A stretch of 64,000 nt of DNA. Origin: an uncultured Gemmataceae bacterium. Its GTDB lineage: Bacteria > Planctomycetota > Planctomycetia > Gemmatales > Gemmataceae. Positions 45,020 to 55,520 of the stretch are shown one piece after another (the first letter of the stretch is position 1; the number at the start of each line of letters is the position of its first letter). The stretch is taken from assembly GCA_937923405.1 (NCBI GenBank), contig CALDUY010000020.1, positions 72,777-136,776 on the forward strand, written 5' to 3'. The notes under the pieces are model-generated. The model made no database searches. It was not told where the DNA came from and was given only the letters and a program-made list of their open reading frames with translations. The position numbers and the translations under genes were made by a program.

Positions 45020-47650
45020 ATGACTACTCCGAACCGCTTGCGCGGCTGTCGCGCCCTGGCCCTACTGGCGCTGCTCGGCGGAATGACCTCTTTGACCTGG
45101 GCGCAGCGGAATCCTTCGGGGATGCCCCATCCGCGACTGTATCAGTTCTCCGTGGCCGGGGCCAAGGCCGGTTCCACTGTGCAACTCACCTGCTATGGCC
45201 GCCATCTGGACGAACCGGAGAAGCTGAGCTTTAGTCACCCCGGCATTCGTGCCGAACTCGTCGAGGCTCCCGTTACTCCGATGCCCGATGGCAAAGGAAA
45301 AGGCAAAGGCAAACAAACCCCATCCGAAGCGGATGTCGTCATTTACAAAGTGACTGTTCCCCCGGAGGTGCCTGTTGGGTTTTATGATGTACGGTTCGTC
45401 GGTAAATACGGCGTGAGCAATCCGCGCGTCTTCGTTGTGGGCGACCTCGCGGAAGTCAGCGAGAAAGAGCCGAACAACGATGTCGATCAGGCACAGAAAG
45501 TCGAACTGAACTCGACCATCAACGGAACCATCAATACTCCCACTGACGTGGATTACTACAGTGTCCACGTGAAGAAAGGGCAGCGGGTGGTCGTCGCCTG
45601 TCTGACCTCCTCGATCGATAGCCGCTTGCAGCCACAACTCGAAGTTTACGATAAAAACGATCGACAAGTTGCCCTAAACCGGGGTTACTCTGACCATGAC
45701 GCTGTGACTGACTTTGTTGCCGCTGAAGACGGCGACTATCTCGTGCGGGTCTATCACTTCACGCACATGATCAATCAGGTTCCCGGCGGCCTGCCCAATG
45801 GAGCTTCGGATCATTTCTATCGATTAACTCTCACAACTGCGCCGTGGATCGACACGGTCTCTCCCAAGGTGATCGAACCCGGTAAGACGACGACTGTGAC
45901 GCTGTATGGGCGCAATCTCCCCGGCGGCAAAGTCGACCCCAACGCCAGGTGCGATGATAGCATCTTGGAGACAGCGACGCTCTCCGTCACCGGGCCCGCC
46001 GACGGCAAAGGCCAGTTGCGCTTCTCGGGTACGATTCCGCCAGCCTCGGCCTGGCTCGATGGCTTCGAACTGCGTGTCAAGAATGGCACGGGGGCGTCGA
46101 ACCCGGTGTTGCTCGGTCTCGCCACTGCTCCGGTGATTTTGGAGAACGACAGCAACGATACGCCAGAATCGGCCCAGCAAGTCGCCCTGCCCTGCGAACT
46201 CGCCGGTCGCGTGGACAAACGCCGCGATCGCGATTGGTACAGTTTCTCGGCCAAGAAGGGCGAAGTCTGGAACATCGAAGTTTTCTCACAGCGACTAGGC
46301 GCGCCGACCTACATGATGTTCCTGCTGCGAGGCAACGCGGGCAAGACCGAGATCTTCGAGAGTCCCTTAAACGAGAATTTGAATCTGTATGAGGCGAAAT
46401 TCTACACTCGCAGTGAAGATCCTCCTCCGTATCGCTTCGTCGTGCCAGCCGACGGCGTGTATCACCTGCTGGTCGTCAGCCGCATCGGCGACACCCACTT
46501 CGGGCCAAGGCATCAGTATGTCGTGCGAATCACTCGCGACGAGCCGGATTTTCGCTTGATTGCCATTCCCGCAGCGGACGAATCGCCCGAAGCCGGTCAG
46601 CTCGGCCAAGGCGGACAAGAAGCTTTCACGGTGCTGATTCAGCGAAGCGAGAGCTTCACCGGCGACGTAGAACTATTCGTCGAGGGCTTGCCCCAGGGCT
46701 TGAGTTGTCCGCCACAGATCCTTAATGGGAATGTTCGCAAGACCACGTTGGTGGTGTCGGCGGCTGCCGACGCGCCCGTCTGGACTGGCGAGATCCGCAT
46801 CCGTGGCAAAGCGACAATCCAGGGGCAACCCGTGGTCCGCGAGGCCCGTCCGGGCGGCATCATCTGGCCGAGTCAGCCGCAGCAGGAGATCCCCACCCTC
46901 AGCCGACTGGAACGCGGCACTTGGCTGGCGGTGCGTTCCAAAGCTCCCTTCACGCTCAAGCCGACCATCGACAAAACCGAGATCCTCCAGGGCGACAAGG
47001 CTACAGTCAAGGTGCAAGTCAATCGAGTAATTCCCGATCTGAAAAGTCCGCTTCAGATTGTCTTGATGCAGTCGCAAAACCGTCAGGGGTCGGAACTGCC
47101 TCAGAATCTGCGGCTAAATAACAACCAACCGATCACCATCAACCCCGATCAGAAAGAGGGAACTCTCGCTGTCACCGTGGGCAACGACGTGCCGCCCGGC
47201 ACCTACAACGTGGTGCTGCGCGGCCAGACGCAGATGCCCTTCGCCAAGAATCCCATGGCACAGAATCGGCCCAATGTCAACGTCGTGCAGCCGTCCGAGC
47301 CGTTGGCCATCACCATCCTGCCGCGAAGTCTGGCCCAGCTGACGCTTTCCACGAACGCGACCAATCTGAAGCTCGGCGGACAAAGCGAGGTGGTGGTTCG
47401 TGTCCAGCGACGCTTCAACTACGACGGACCGTTTCAAGTGAAACTCGAACTGCCCAAGGAGGCCAACGGCGTTAGCGTTGAAGAGGTAACGATCCCCGCG
47501 GGGCAGAATGAGGCGAAACTGATTCTTCGCGCTAGCAACGAGGCCAAGCCGGGCGCGCTGAATAATCTGGTCGTCCGAGCGACGGCGCTGTTCAACGGCA
47601 AATCGCCGATTCAGCATGAAGCCAAACTTAACGTCAACGTGGTCAAGTAA
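45020..47650 (+). CDS. Secreted PPC-domain protein
   Basis: This 876-residue protein starts at ATG 45020 with a signal peptide of about 28 residues ending TWAQR. Several beta-sandwich modules follow. Two have the bacterial pre-peptidase C-terminal (PPC) pattern: EVSEKEPNNDVDQAQKVEL...NGTINTPTDVDYYSVHVKKGQRVVV (about 150-195) and NDSNDTPESAQQVALPCELAGRVDKRRDRDWYSFSAKKGE (about 380-420). Ig-like segments cover the rest, and a Lys/Gly-rich linker lies near 90-105. No protease domain is present. Planctomycetes have many such proteins in operons with cytochrome-type proteins. It is followed after 20 bases by the cytochrome-WD40 gene, so the two are likely co-expressed. Confidence 0.85.
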   Translation: MTTPNRLRGCRALALLALLGGMTSLTWAQRNPSGMPHPRLYQFSVAGAKAGSTVQLTCYGRHLDEPEKLSFSHPGIRAELVEAPVTPMPDGKGKGKGKQTPSEADVVIYKVTVPPEVPVGFYDVRFVGKYGVSNPRVFVVGDLAEVSEKEPNNDVDQAQKVELNSTINGTINTPTDVDYYSVHVKKGQRVVVACLTSSIDSRLQPQLEVYDKNDRQVALNRGYSDHDAVTDFVAAEDGDYLVRVYHFTHMINQVPGGLPNGASDHFYRLTLTTAPWIDTVSPKVIEPGKTTTVTLYGRNLPGGKVDPNARCDDSILETATLSVTGPADGKGQLRFSGTIPPASAWLDGFELRVKNGTGASNPVLLGLATAPVILENDSNDTPESAQQVALPCELAGRVDKRRDRDWYSFSAKKGEVWNIEVFSQRLGAPTYMMFLLRGNAGKTEIFESPLNENLNLYEAKFYTRSEDPPPYRFVVPADGVYHLLVVSRIGDTHFGPRHQYVVRITRDEPDFRLIAIPAADESPEAGQLGQGGQEAFTVLIQRSESFTGDVELFVEGLPQGLSCPPQILNGNVRKTTLVVSAAADAPVWTGEIRIRGKATIQGQPVVREARPGGIIWPSQPQQEIPTLSRLERGTWLAVRSKAPFTLKPTIDKTEILQGDKATVKVQVNRVIPDLKSPLQIVLMQSQNRQGSELPQNLRLNNNQPITINPDQKEGTLAVTVGNDVPPGTYNVVLRGQTQMPFAKNPMAQNRPNVNVVQPSEPLAITILPRSLAQLTLSTNATNLKLGGQSEVVVRVQRRFNYDGPFQVKLELPKEANGVSVEEVTIPAGQNEAKLILRASNEAKPGALNNLVVRATALFNGKSPIQHEAKLNVNVVK

Positions 47651-47670
47651 CCCCTTCGAGGATATTGCTC

Positions 47671-49140
47671 GTGCCTGCTACGATTTCCACTTGCTCGATA
47701 AATTGCTGGTCTCGCTGGTTGCTGGCCACCGCCCTGCTGGTTTGGCCTGGGATGATGTATGCACAAGATAAAAGGTCGGAAAAGGAGCAAATTATTCAGC
47801 CGGCTCCACTCGATCCCAAGACCCCGATCAGCTACGAAAAGGATGTCGAGCCGATCCTGGTTAATAAGTGCAACTTTTGCCACTCCGGCAACGTCAAGCG
47901 CGGCAAGCTCGATCTGTCTTCCTACGAAGCGCTGATGCGCGGCGGAGATCGAGGCAAGGCGGTGATTCCAGGCAAGTCGGCAGACAGTCTGCTCATTCAG
48001 TTGTCCGCCAAACTGGTGCAGCCGTACATGCCGCCCAAGAAGGAAGAGCCACTCTCCCCCAAGGAACTGGCGATTCTCAAACTGTGGATCGATCAGGGAG
48101 CCAAACCGCCAACCGGAGCGCGGCCCCTGGCCAAGGTGGCGCTGAAAGCTCCCAGCGTAACTCCTGTGCTTGGTGTGGCCATCAGCCCGGAGAAGTCGAT
48201 CGTCGTCGCCTCGCGCGGCAATCAGTTGCACGTCTTCGACGTCAAGACTGGCAAGTATCTGCGCTCCTTCAACGATGAGCAAGGAACCCATCTGCCAGGT
48301 GCGGCTCACGTCTCGCTGGTCGAGTCGCTGGCCTTCAGTCCCGATGGTAAACTGCTCGCTTCGGGCAGTTATCAGGAGGTCAAACTGTGGGAGGCCGCGT
48401 CCGGCAAACTGCTAGCGACGACGACAGGGTTCGGCGAGCGCGTCGTCTGTCTGGCCTTTTCACCGGATGGCAAATGGCTGGCCGCCGGCGGCGGAGCGCC
48501 GACTCAGGAAGGCGAGTTGAAGTTGCTCGAAGTCCCCAGCGGCAAGGGGGTGCGCGACCTCAAAGATAATATCCACAGCGACACGGTGTTCGGCGTGGCC
48601 TTCAGTCCCGATAGCAAGTTGGTCGTCTCCTGCGGCGCAGACAAGTTCGTCAAAACCTTCGAGGTGGAATCGGGCAAGTTCCAGAAAGCGTTCGAGGGAC
48701 ACACGCATCATGTCATGGGTGTGGGTTTCACTGGTGATGGCAAGCTGATCGCCAGCGGTGGGGCCGATCAGGCCGTCAAAATTTGGGACTACGAAAAGGG
48801 GGAGCAGGTGCGGACGATCAACGCGCACGGCAAGCCGCTCTCGGCACTGGTCATTGTCGGTAAGACGAGCAACCTGGCCACCTGTGCTGGCGATCAGCAG
48901 GTGCGGCTGTGGAACGCTTCCAACGGCGGCAATATCCGCAACTTCACTGCCGGCAACGATTATCTGTTGTCGCTAAGCGTCAGTCCTGACGGCACCCTGG
49001 TCGCCGCTGGCGGACAGGAAGGAGTGGTTCGCCTGTACAACGGCACTAACGGCGCACTGCTACACACGCTGGCCCCACCTGGTACCGACAAGCCGAACAC
49101 GCCGGAGAAGCAGCGTCGCCCCCGCCGCAATAAGGATTAG
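47671..49140 (+). CDS. Planctomycete cytochrome-type domain fused to WD40 repeats
   Basis: This 489-residue protein starts at GTG 47671 (GAGGA eight bases upstream; an in-frame TTG at 47665 is too close to the box). A signal peptide of about 31 residues precedes a PSCyt1-like domain with one heme-binding CNFCH (67-71) and the typical MPPKKEEPLSPKELAILKLWIDQGAKPP. The C-terminal 330 residues contain about seven WD40 blades, seen as repeats of FSPDGKLLASGS...VKLWE. The protein should be periplasmic or surface-located and may bind heme; its partner is probably the PPC protein upstream. Function is unknown. Confidence 0.88.
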   Translation: MPATISTCSINCWSRWLLATALLVWPGMMYAQDKRSEKEQIIQPAPLDPKTPISYEKDVEPILVNKCNFCHSGNVKRGKLDLSSYEALMRGGDRGKAVIPGKSADSLLIQLSAKLVQPYMPPKKEEPLSPKELAILKLWIDQGAKPPTGARPLAKVALKAPSVTPVLGVAISPEKSIVVASRGNQLHVFDVKTGKYLRSFNDEQGTHLPGAAHVSLVESLAFSPDGKLLASGSYQEVKLWEAASGKLLATTTGFGERVVCLAFSPDGKWLAAGGGAPTQEGELKLLEVPSGKGVRDLKDNIHSDTVFGVAFSPDSKLVVSCGADKFVKTFEVESGKFQKAFEGHTHHVMGVGFTGDGKLIASGGADQAVKIWDYEKGEQVRTINAHGKPLSALVIVGKTSNLATCAGDQQVRLWNASNGGNIRNFTAGNDYLLSLSVSPDGTLVAAGGQEGVVRLYNGTNGALLHTLAPPGTDKPNTPEKQRRPRRNKD

Positions 49141-49505
49141 AGCGATCCTCAAAGTAGTGCAAAGGTGGCGAGGGATGAAGCGCATTCGCCGGCTAATCAG
49201 ATTGCACGAATTCTTGCGGTTAAGGAGTTCTGCAGTTGAGGGCGTTGGCTCGTGGTTTTCTCCTCTCGCCCCGAGAGCGCGAAGGCGATCGCGAAGTTCC
49301 GGTGCCGACTACCTCAGCGACGACGCGCCGCTCGATGACTTCTGGGAGCAAGGTCAGGCAAACGCCACCGGACAGCGACGCTACCGTCGCCCTTCCTGAC
49401 TCCAAATCATGTTGTACCCCTCCTGTATCTCTCAGCTCGAGGAAGGCACTCGATTCAGCAGTTCTGTCGCTCGTCGGGGAATCAGCAAGTACCTTGCCTC
49501 GGCCG
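49141..49505. other. Intergenic region without a supported gene
   Basis: This 365-base stretch between the convergent cytochrome-WD40 and trmL genes contains several mutually overlapping open frames with Arg/Ser-rich translations that look random. I see no clear hairpin or repeat. Confidence 0.4.
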
Positions 49506-49961
49506 TTACCAGTCACAGACCTGACGGAGTGCCTCGTACAGAACGATGCCGACGGCGGTGGCTAGGTTCAGACTGCGTACTTTGCCGCTGGGTTGTGGAA
49601 TGGTTAGCACTCGTCCGGCATGTCGAGCCAGCACCTCTGGCGGCAGGCCGCGCGATTCACTGCCGAACAGCAACGCATCGCCGGGTTGATAGATCTGACG
49701 AGTGTACGGCGTGTTGGCATGAGCGCTGAGACAGAACAACCGGTTTACGTCGATGGTTGTCTCGAACTCGGCGAGCGTGTCGTGACGAACCAGCTTCACG
49801 TCGCGCCAGTAGTCGAGGCCAGCTCGTCGTAAGGTGCGATCGTCGAGATGGAAGCCGAGGCGACCGACCAAGTGCAGCGTGGCTCCAGTGGCGACGCAGA
49901 GTCGGCCAATATTTCCGGTATTTGCCGGTATTTCCGGCTCATAGAGGACAAGGTGAAACAT
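49506..49961 (-). CDS. trmL: tRNA (cytidine(34)-2'-O)-methyltransferase
   Basis: This 151-residue SPOUT methyltransferase matches TrmL, which methylates the 2'-O of the wobble nucleotide in certain tRNA-Leu species using S-adenosylmethionine. The trefoil-knot motifs are LYEPEIPANTGNIGRLC (5-21), LFGSESRGLPPEVL and the C-terminal IPQPSGKVRSLNLATAVGIVLYEALRQ. I chose ATG 49961, which has AGGA about 12 bases upstream and gives the usual TrmL N-terminus, over 49982. The gene is divergent from ftsK. Confidence 0.92.
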   Translation of the reverse strand: MFHLVLYEPEIPANTGNIGRLCVATGATLHLVGRLGFHLDDRTLRRAGLDYWRDVKLVRHDTLAEFETTIDVNRLFCLSAHANTPYTRQIYQPGDALLFGSESRGLPPEVLARHAGRVLTIPQPSGKVRSLNLATAVGIVLYEALRQVCDW

Positions 49962-50051
49962 TGGCCGCGTGATTCCTCTCAAGGGCGATCAGAATTCCGT
50001 CGAAGCAACGAGGTGGCAAGCTCTGGCCCCTGACGCAACGGAGACGGCACC

Positions 50052-52334
50052 ATGACACGAGAGCGAGCCTGGCGGTTGGATCTGGCAGCGTTCGTGCTGT
50101 TGGTGGCGGGATTGCTAGTGGCCGCCGCCCTTTTCAGCTACAATACCGATGCGGTTTATCCGCCAACTCCTCCTAAAAACCTGCTCGGCGAACCGGGCGA
50201 GTGGCTGGCCCGCGAGTTCGTCGGCACGCTCGGCGTGGCGGTCCACGTCTGGCTCGTGGCTTGGTTCGTTTTCGTCCTGTTGTTGTACTTACGACGGCGC
50301 TGGTGGCCGTGGACTCGTCGGCTGATCGGCTGGTTGCTGCTGATCCCCCTGTCGGCGGTGCTGGCACATCGCTATGGACAGGGTATGCCTGGCACAGCGT
50401 TGGCTGGTCCCGGCGGTCTCCTCGGGGCCGTACTGGATCAAGTCCTTGACGAAGTGGTTCCGGCCTTGTTGCAACTGCCGTTGTTGCTCGCGCTAGTTGT
50501 CTTCTGTGCCCTGCTCACGCTGGACTGGTTTTTCGTCGGGCTGCGGCGCTGCTGGCCGACCTTCCGTTCATGTTCCGAAGCGGTGGAACGGACACCGGCG
50601 GTCGCCCTCGAACCCATGACGGACTTGCCCGAGTCTGCCCCGAAAGTGGAGATCAGCCCTACTCCACCTACTCCACCTTCGGATGGGGTGCAGATCAAGA
50701 ACGGCATCCCGATCAAGCATCATGGCATGACCACGCTGCCCGAACTGCCGCTGTCGCCCGACGAGCCACATCTGGAAGAGCGAACCGCGAGCCTCTCCAA
50801 CGGCCTGCACTCCGAACGCCAACGGTTCGCCGGCTTCGAACTACCGCCGTTGCAACTACTCGAAGATCCACGCCCGTTTGCTCAGGAAGCCCACGAGCAG
50901 CACCTTCGCGATACGGCGGCGCTTTTGGAGAAGACCTTCCTCGACTTCGGCTTGACCGTCAAGGTGTCGGGTATCAGCACTGGACCAGTCGTGACTATGT
51001 ACGAGGTGATGCTGGAAACCGGGTTGCGAGTCAACAAGGTGACGAGCCTGGCCGACGACCTGGCCTTGCACCTGAAGGTACCTAGTGTTCGCATGGTTGC
51101 GCCGCTGCCGGGCAAGAACGCCATCGGCATCGAGATTCCCAATGAATTCCGCGCCGACGTTCGGCTCAAGGAAGTGATCCACGCTTCCGGACCGCGTATT
51201 GCTCGGTCGCGCATCCCGCTGTTTCTGGGCAAGGACGCCGAGGGCCGACCCTTGGTCTGCGACTTAGCCGACATGCCGCACCTGCTGATTGCCGGCACCA
51301 CGGGGACAGGCAAATCGGTGTGTCTCAACGCCATCATTCTCAGCCTGCTGATGACTCGTCGGCCCGACGAAGTGCGGATGATTATGATGGACCCGAAACG
51401 CGGCGTGGAGATGGAATGCTTCAGCAAGGTGCCGCATCTGATGTGTCCTATCGTCGACGACATGAAGAAAGCCGAGGCGGTGCTAGCCTGGGCTGTCGAC
51501 AAGATGGAGGAACGCTACGACTTGCTCCGCCGAGTGCGGGTGCGGAACATCGCTGGCTATAACGAACTGTCGCCGGAGGAAATTGTTCGTCGCGCTCAGC
51601 CGATCGACGACGACGAACGCCGACGCATTCCCGAGCATATGAGCTACATCGTCATCGTCATCGACGAGATGTCCGATCTGATGATGCAGTTCAAAAAGGA
51701 AGTCGAGGGCTACATCGTGCGGCTGGCGCAGAAGTCGCGAGCCGCGGGAATTCATCTCGTGCTGGCGACGCAGAAACCGACCGTCGACGTCATCACTGGA
51801 TTGATTAAGTCGAACCTGCCGTCACGCATCTGTTTCAAGGTGGCGGCCAAGTCGGACAGTCGCGTCGTGCTGGATCAGATGGGCGCGGACAAACTACTAG
51901 GCAAGGGCGACCTGCTGTTTCTGCCACCAGGCACCAGTGATCTGATCCGCGCTCAGGGAACCTACGCCAGCGATGCCGAGATTTCCCGCGTGGCAGAGTA
52001 TCTGGAATCGGACCCGTGCTACGAGACCGAGTTGTTGCAATTAAAGACTAAGGAAGTCCGCGAAGCCGACGAAGAAGGAGGCACGCTGGAGGAACGGCTC
52101 AAGTCGCGTGACAAACTCTACGAGCAGGCGGTCGAGGTGGTCATCCGCGAAGGACGTGGCTCCGTCTCGCTACTACAACGAGTCCTGGGAATCGGCTACG
52201 GTCGAGCAGCTCGGCTGATCGACTTCATGGCCCAGGACGGCATCGTTGGGGCCTACAACGGTTCCAACGCTCGGGAGGTGCTGTACTCTCCCGAGCAATG
52301 GACACAATTGCGATCGGGAAATTCGGAGGAGTAA
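50052..52334 (+). CDS. ftsK: DNA translocase FtsK/SpoIIIE
   Basis: This 760-residue protein couples chromosome segregation to cell division by pumping DNA. Four N-terminal membrane helices lie in about residues 8-170, followed by a short Pro/Thr linker (much shorter than in E. coli FtsK). The motor contains Walker A GTTGTGKS at 415-422 and Walker B VIDEMSD near 537-542, with LATQKPTVDVITGLIKSNLPSRICFKV after it. The C-terminal gamma winged helix (RGSVSLLQRVLGIGYGRAARLIDFMAQDGIVG, near 695-726) recognises polar DNA sequences. It stands alone with a repeat block behind it. Confidence 0.96.
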   Translation: MTRERAWRLDLAAFVLLVAGLLVAAALFSYNTDAVYPPTPPKNLLGEPGEWLAREFVGTLGVAVHVWLVAWFVFVLLLYLRRRWWPWTRRLIGWLLLIPLSAVLAHRYGQGMPGTALAGPGGLLGAVLDQVLDEVVPALLQLPLLLALVVFCALLTLDWFFVGLRRCWPTFRSCSEAVERTPAVALEPMTDLPESAPKVEISPTPPTPPSDGVQIKNGIPIKHHGMTTLPELPLSPDEPHLEERTASLSNGLHSERQRFAGFELPPLQLLEDPRPFAQEAHEQHLRDTAALLEKTFLDFGLTVKVSGISTGPVVTMYEVMLETGLRVNKVTSLADDLALHLKVPSVRMVAPLPGKNAIGIEIPNEFRADVRLKEVIHASGPRIARSRIPLFLGKDAEGRPLVCDLADMPHLLIAGTTGTGKSVCLNAIILSLLMTRRPDEVRMIMMDPKRGVEMECFSKVPHLMCPIVDDMKKAEAVLAWAVDKMEERYDLLRRVRVRNIAGYNELSPEEIVRRAQPIDDDERRRIPEHMSYIVIVIDEMSDLMMQFKKEVEGYIVRLAQKSRAAGIHLVLATQKPTVDVITGLIKSNLPSRICFKVAAKSDSRVVLDQMGADKLLGKGDLLFLPPGTSDLIRAQGTYASDAEISRVAEYLESDPCYETELLQLKTKEVREADEEGGTLEERLKSRDKLYEQAVEVVIREGRGSVSLLQRVLGIGYGRAARLIDFMAQDGIVGAYNGSNAREVLYSPEQWTQLRSGNSEE

Positions 52335-52362
52335 GATAGGGGCCTCGGCGACCCTAGAGGGC

Positions 52363-52558
52363 TTTGCGAAATGGGGTAGCCGAGCGCGGATTAAAGTCCT
52401 TTGCGAAATGGGGTAGCCGCAGGCTTTAGCCTGGGTAAGAGCTTCATCGCGCGGACTAAAGTGCGCGGCTACCGGCAGGCTTTCCCCCTGGTAGCCGCAG
52501 GCTTTAGCCTGCGTAAGAGCTTCATCTTCCTTGCCGCTACAACATCTTGAAAAGCGCT
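52363..52558. repeat. Dispersed palindromic repeat cluster, copy C
   Basis: Between the convergent ftsK and the 186-residue gene lies a block with a 21-base direct repeat CTTTGCGAAATGGGGTAGCC at 52363 and 52400 (37 bases apart), CGCAGGCTTTAGCCTG twice, GCGCGGACTAAAGTGCGCGGCTAC, GTAAGAGCTTCATC twice, and the tail TTGCCGCTACAACATCTTGA that also closes copies A and B. The palindrome CGCAGGCTTTAGCCTGCG is perfect. Confidence 0.75.
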
Positions 52559-53119
52559 CTAGCGGGGCAGTTGGGGAAGGTCCAGCGGCGTTTCAGCCTG
52601 AACAAAGGGATTGAAGATCTCGAAACTCTCCAGACGCCATTCGCCGTCCGACTCTTTCACAAAGCGAGCGCGAACCGGATAGCCGACGTTCGTGCCGACT
52701 AAGTTGCCCGAGGGTTTGGCGCGGAAGCGGACTACCCCCGAGTTGTCTGGTACGTTGACGCTCCAGATGACCAGCTCGGTCACCCCGCCACTACGCATCA
52801 CCCCTTCGACGTAGCCGCGGAAACGGCCTTTGTTCCTTCCTTGGAACTGAAACCGATCGGAAATGTGCGCGAAGATACGTTCGGCGTCGCGTGCCTTCAC
52901 CGCTTGTGCCATCTCCTGGAGTTTCCGAGTAATCTGCTCACGAGCGGTTTCGACGAAGCGATCGAGCAAAAAGTAGCTCAGGGTCAGCAGTCCTAGGAGG
53001 CCGACGCCGAGCAACCAGCCGCGCTTGCGATCGCGTGTCCACATTCCCACTAGTAGCAGAGCCGCTCCGATCAGGATCAAGTAGACGGTCGGTCGGCCTT
53101 CAAACAACCAGTCAAACAT
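52559..53119 (-). CDS. Membrane-anchored protein with a SnoaL/NTF2-like C-terminus
   Basis: This 186-residue protein begins with two membrane helices (about 10-27 and 32-50), followed by a basic amphipathic helix (REQITRKLQEMAQAVKARDAERIFAHISDRF) and a cone-shaped beta-rich domain ending WRLESFEIFNPF. The latter resembles the SnoaL/NTF2-like fold by layout only. I chose ATG 53119, five bases after the upstream gene. It is third in the eno operon. Function unknown; the fold call is tentative. Confidence 0.7.
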   Translation of the reverse strand: MFDWLFEGRPTVYLILIGAALLLVGMWTRDRKRGWLLGVGLLGLLTLSYFLLDRFVETAREQITRKLQEMAQAVKARDAERIFAHISDRFQFQGRNKGRFRGYVEGVMRSGGVTELVIWSVNVPDNSGVVRFRAKPSGNLVGTNVGYPVRARFVKESDGEWRLESFEIFNPFVQAETPLDLPQLPR

Positions 53120-53123
53120 CGCG

Positions 53124-53414
53124 TCAGGCTCCAGCCATGCTCCCCGAACGCGGTCGAGGCGGCGGCGGTTTGGCTTCGAGAGCGGTTCGGCGACTGGGGC
53201 GGAAGAACACGCACGCCGAGACGAGCAACCCCGCTGCGCTGGCCCAGCAGGTGCGTCGCAATACTGCATCGCGAGCGAAGACGGCAAGGATGCGGTTTTG
53301 ACTGGGCTGCTCGCCATCGTCCAGCAGCGGAGCCAAACCTACTAAGGCCACGAGGAGGCCGGCCGTCAAGCAGCCCAGCACGAACAGCAGTCGACCGACC
53401 CAGCCTCGTTCCAT
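53124..53414 (-). CDS. Small two-helix membrane protein
   Basis: This 96-residue protein has two membrane helices (about 5-27 and 55-75) and a basic, Pro-rich C-terminal tail. ATG 53414 lies five bases after the eno stop, and the gene ends five bases before the next start, so it belongs to the eno operon. I recognise no family. Base composition is like its neighbours. Confidence 0.65.
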   Translation of the reverse strand: MERGWVGRLLFVLGCLTAGLLVALVGLAPLLDDGEQPSQNRILAVFARDAVLRRTCWASAAGLLVSACVFFRPSRRTALEAKPPPPRPRSGSMAGA

Positions 53415-53419
53415 GATGC

Positions 53420-54775
<1,356 letters not shown>

Positions 54776-54838
54776 TTACGAAGTTGTTCTAGCGACCAAA
54801 TCGCCAGCCGTCCGGAGATCGGCTCTAGTGGAAGCAAG

Positions 54839-54948
54839 CAGGCCGCGGAAACCGATCTCTGGGTGGGGGGGATCTTGGGGGGAGGAGCGGTCAGAGGATC
54901 GGGAACACGTCCGCGTCCTGCGGAGCGTTTCCCTGTTTCCGCGGCCTG
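54839..54948. ncRNA. Candidate structured element: three-way junction with G-quadruplex motif
   Basis: An outer stem of 14 exact base pairs (CAGGCCGCGGAAAC 54839-54852 with GTTTCCGCGGCCTG 54935-54948) encloses two further hairpins: CGATCTCTG (54853-54861) with CAGAGGATCG (54892-54901), and GGGAAC (54901-54906) with GTTTCCC (54927-54933) around a TCCGC/GCGGA stem. The loop of the first inner hairpin holds four G tracts (GGGTGGGGGGG at 54861-54871 and GGGGGG at 54877-54882). The element lies about 100-200 bases upstream of eno on the opposite strand and 200 bases before the zinc-ribbon gene. It could be an eno leader (C-rich on that strand), an independent RNA or a DNA-level structure. No known RNA family was recognised. 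Confidence 0.4.
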
Positions 54949-55084
54949 GCGGGGGAGTCGCTTCTCTGGATGCTTCTCGAGACACAGCTAATATCGGCGA
55001 GAGCGGCAATCGGCTTGAGTCAAGAAGAATGGGAAAACCAAAAAAATATAGACGCACGACTTGAGGAATTCTAACTGCAGGTCG

Positions 55085-55113
55085 TTGTAATCTGTTCAGC
55101 GGGGAGCTATGAT
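55085..55113 (+). promoter_or_regulatory. Candidate sigma70-type promoter of the zinc-ribbon gene
   Basis: TTGTAA (55085-55090) and TATGAT (55108-55113) have a 17-base spacer and lie 45 bases before the start codon. The -10 box matches five of six consensus bases, the -35 four of six. Confidence 0.55.
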
Positions 55114-55157
55114 ACGGCATCCTGTCTCTCTCTCCAACTCGCCACGGAGGCACACCC

Positions 55158-55376
55158 ATGTTGACCGATTATGCCGTTCACTGCCCGTATCCGGAGTGTG
55201 GCTGGCGGGGCAGTCTGTTCCCGCTGGGCAGTCGCGAGGACTGGCGGCCGGCCATGCCAACTCGCCGTGAAATCACCTTCCACTGTCCCGCCTGCGGTCG
55301 GGACTGGCAGGCCCGCATCGTTGGCGACGATGCCATCAACCTACCTCTGACCGCGACCGTTGCCTCGGAAGTGTGA
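55158..55376 (+). CDS. Small zinc-ribbon protein
   Basis: This 72-residue cytoplasmic protein has four Cys arranged as CPYPEC (Cys9, Cys14) and CPAC (Cys43, Cys46), a zinc-ribbon pattern with an unusual C-x4-C first knuckle. The region between is Trp/Arg-rich. GGAGG lies seven bases before the ATG. It stands alone between two intergenic regions. Small ribbon proteins of this kind are common in planctomycetes; DNA, RNA or protein binding is possible but not shown. Confidence 0.75.
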   Translation: MLTDYAVHCPYPECGWRGSLFPLGSREDWRPAMPTRREITFHCPACGRDWQARIVGDDAINLPLTATVASEV

Positions 55377-55444
55377 CGGTTGCTCCGCTAAGCCACGGTT
55401 TGGCGCGAGCGGAATGGCATGCGGAGCAGAACGCGTTGAAATCC

Positions 55445-55520
55445 CGGTAGCCGCAGCCTTCAGCCTGCGCTGGTAGCCGCAGGCTTGAGCCTGTGGCTAC
55501 CTACCAGCAGCGGAGTTCTG
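55445..55520. repeat. Dispersed palindromic repeat, copy D (short)
   Basis: Two adjoining diverged copies of GGTAGCCGCAGGCTTGAGCCTG are present (about 55447 and 55471), the second ending GTGGCTACC, which pairs with the leading GGTAGCC. The tail found in copies A-C is missing. Unlike the other copies it lies between two co-directional genes. Confidence 0.6.

Noticed and set aside
49157-49565. Several overlapping open frames between the cytochrome-WD40 and trmL genes
   Set aside because: They overlap each other on both strands, are Arg/Ser-rich and have no ribosome binding sites.
54839-54948. Signal recognition particle RNA or 6S RNA
   Set aside because: The SRP tetraloop context (GGAAGGAAGC-like) is missing, and the shape does not match the long single hairpin with a central bubble of 6S RNA.
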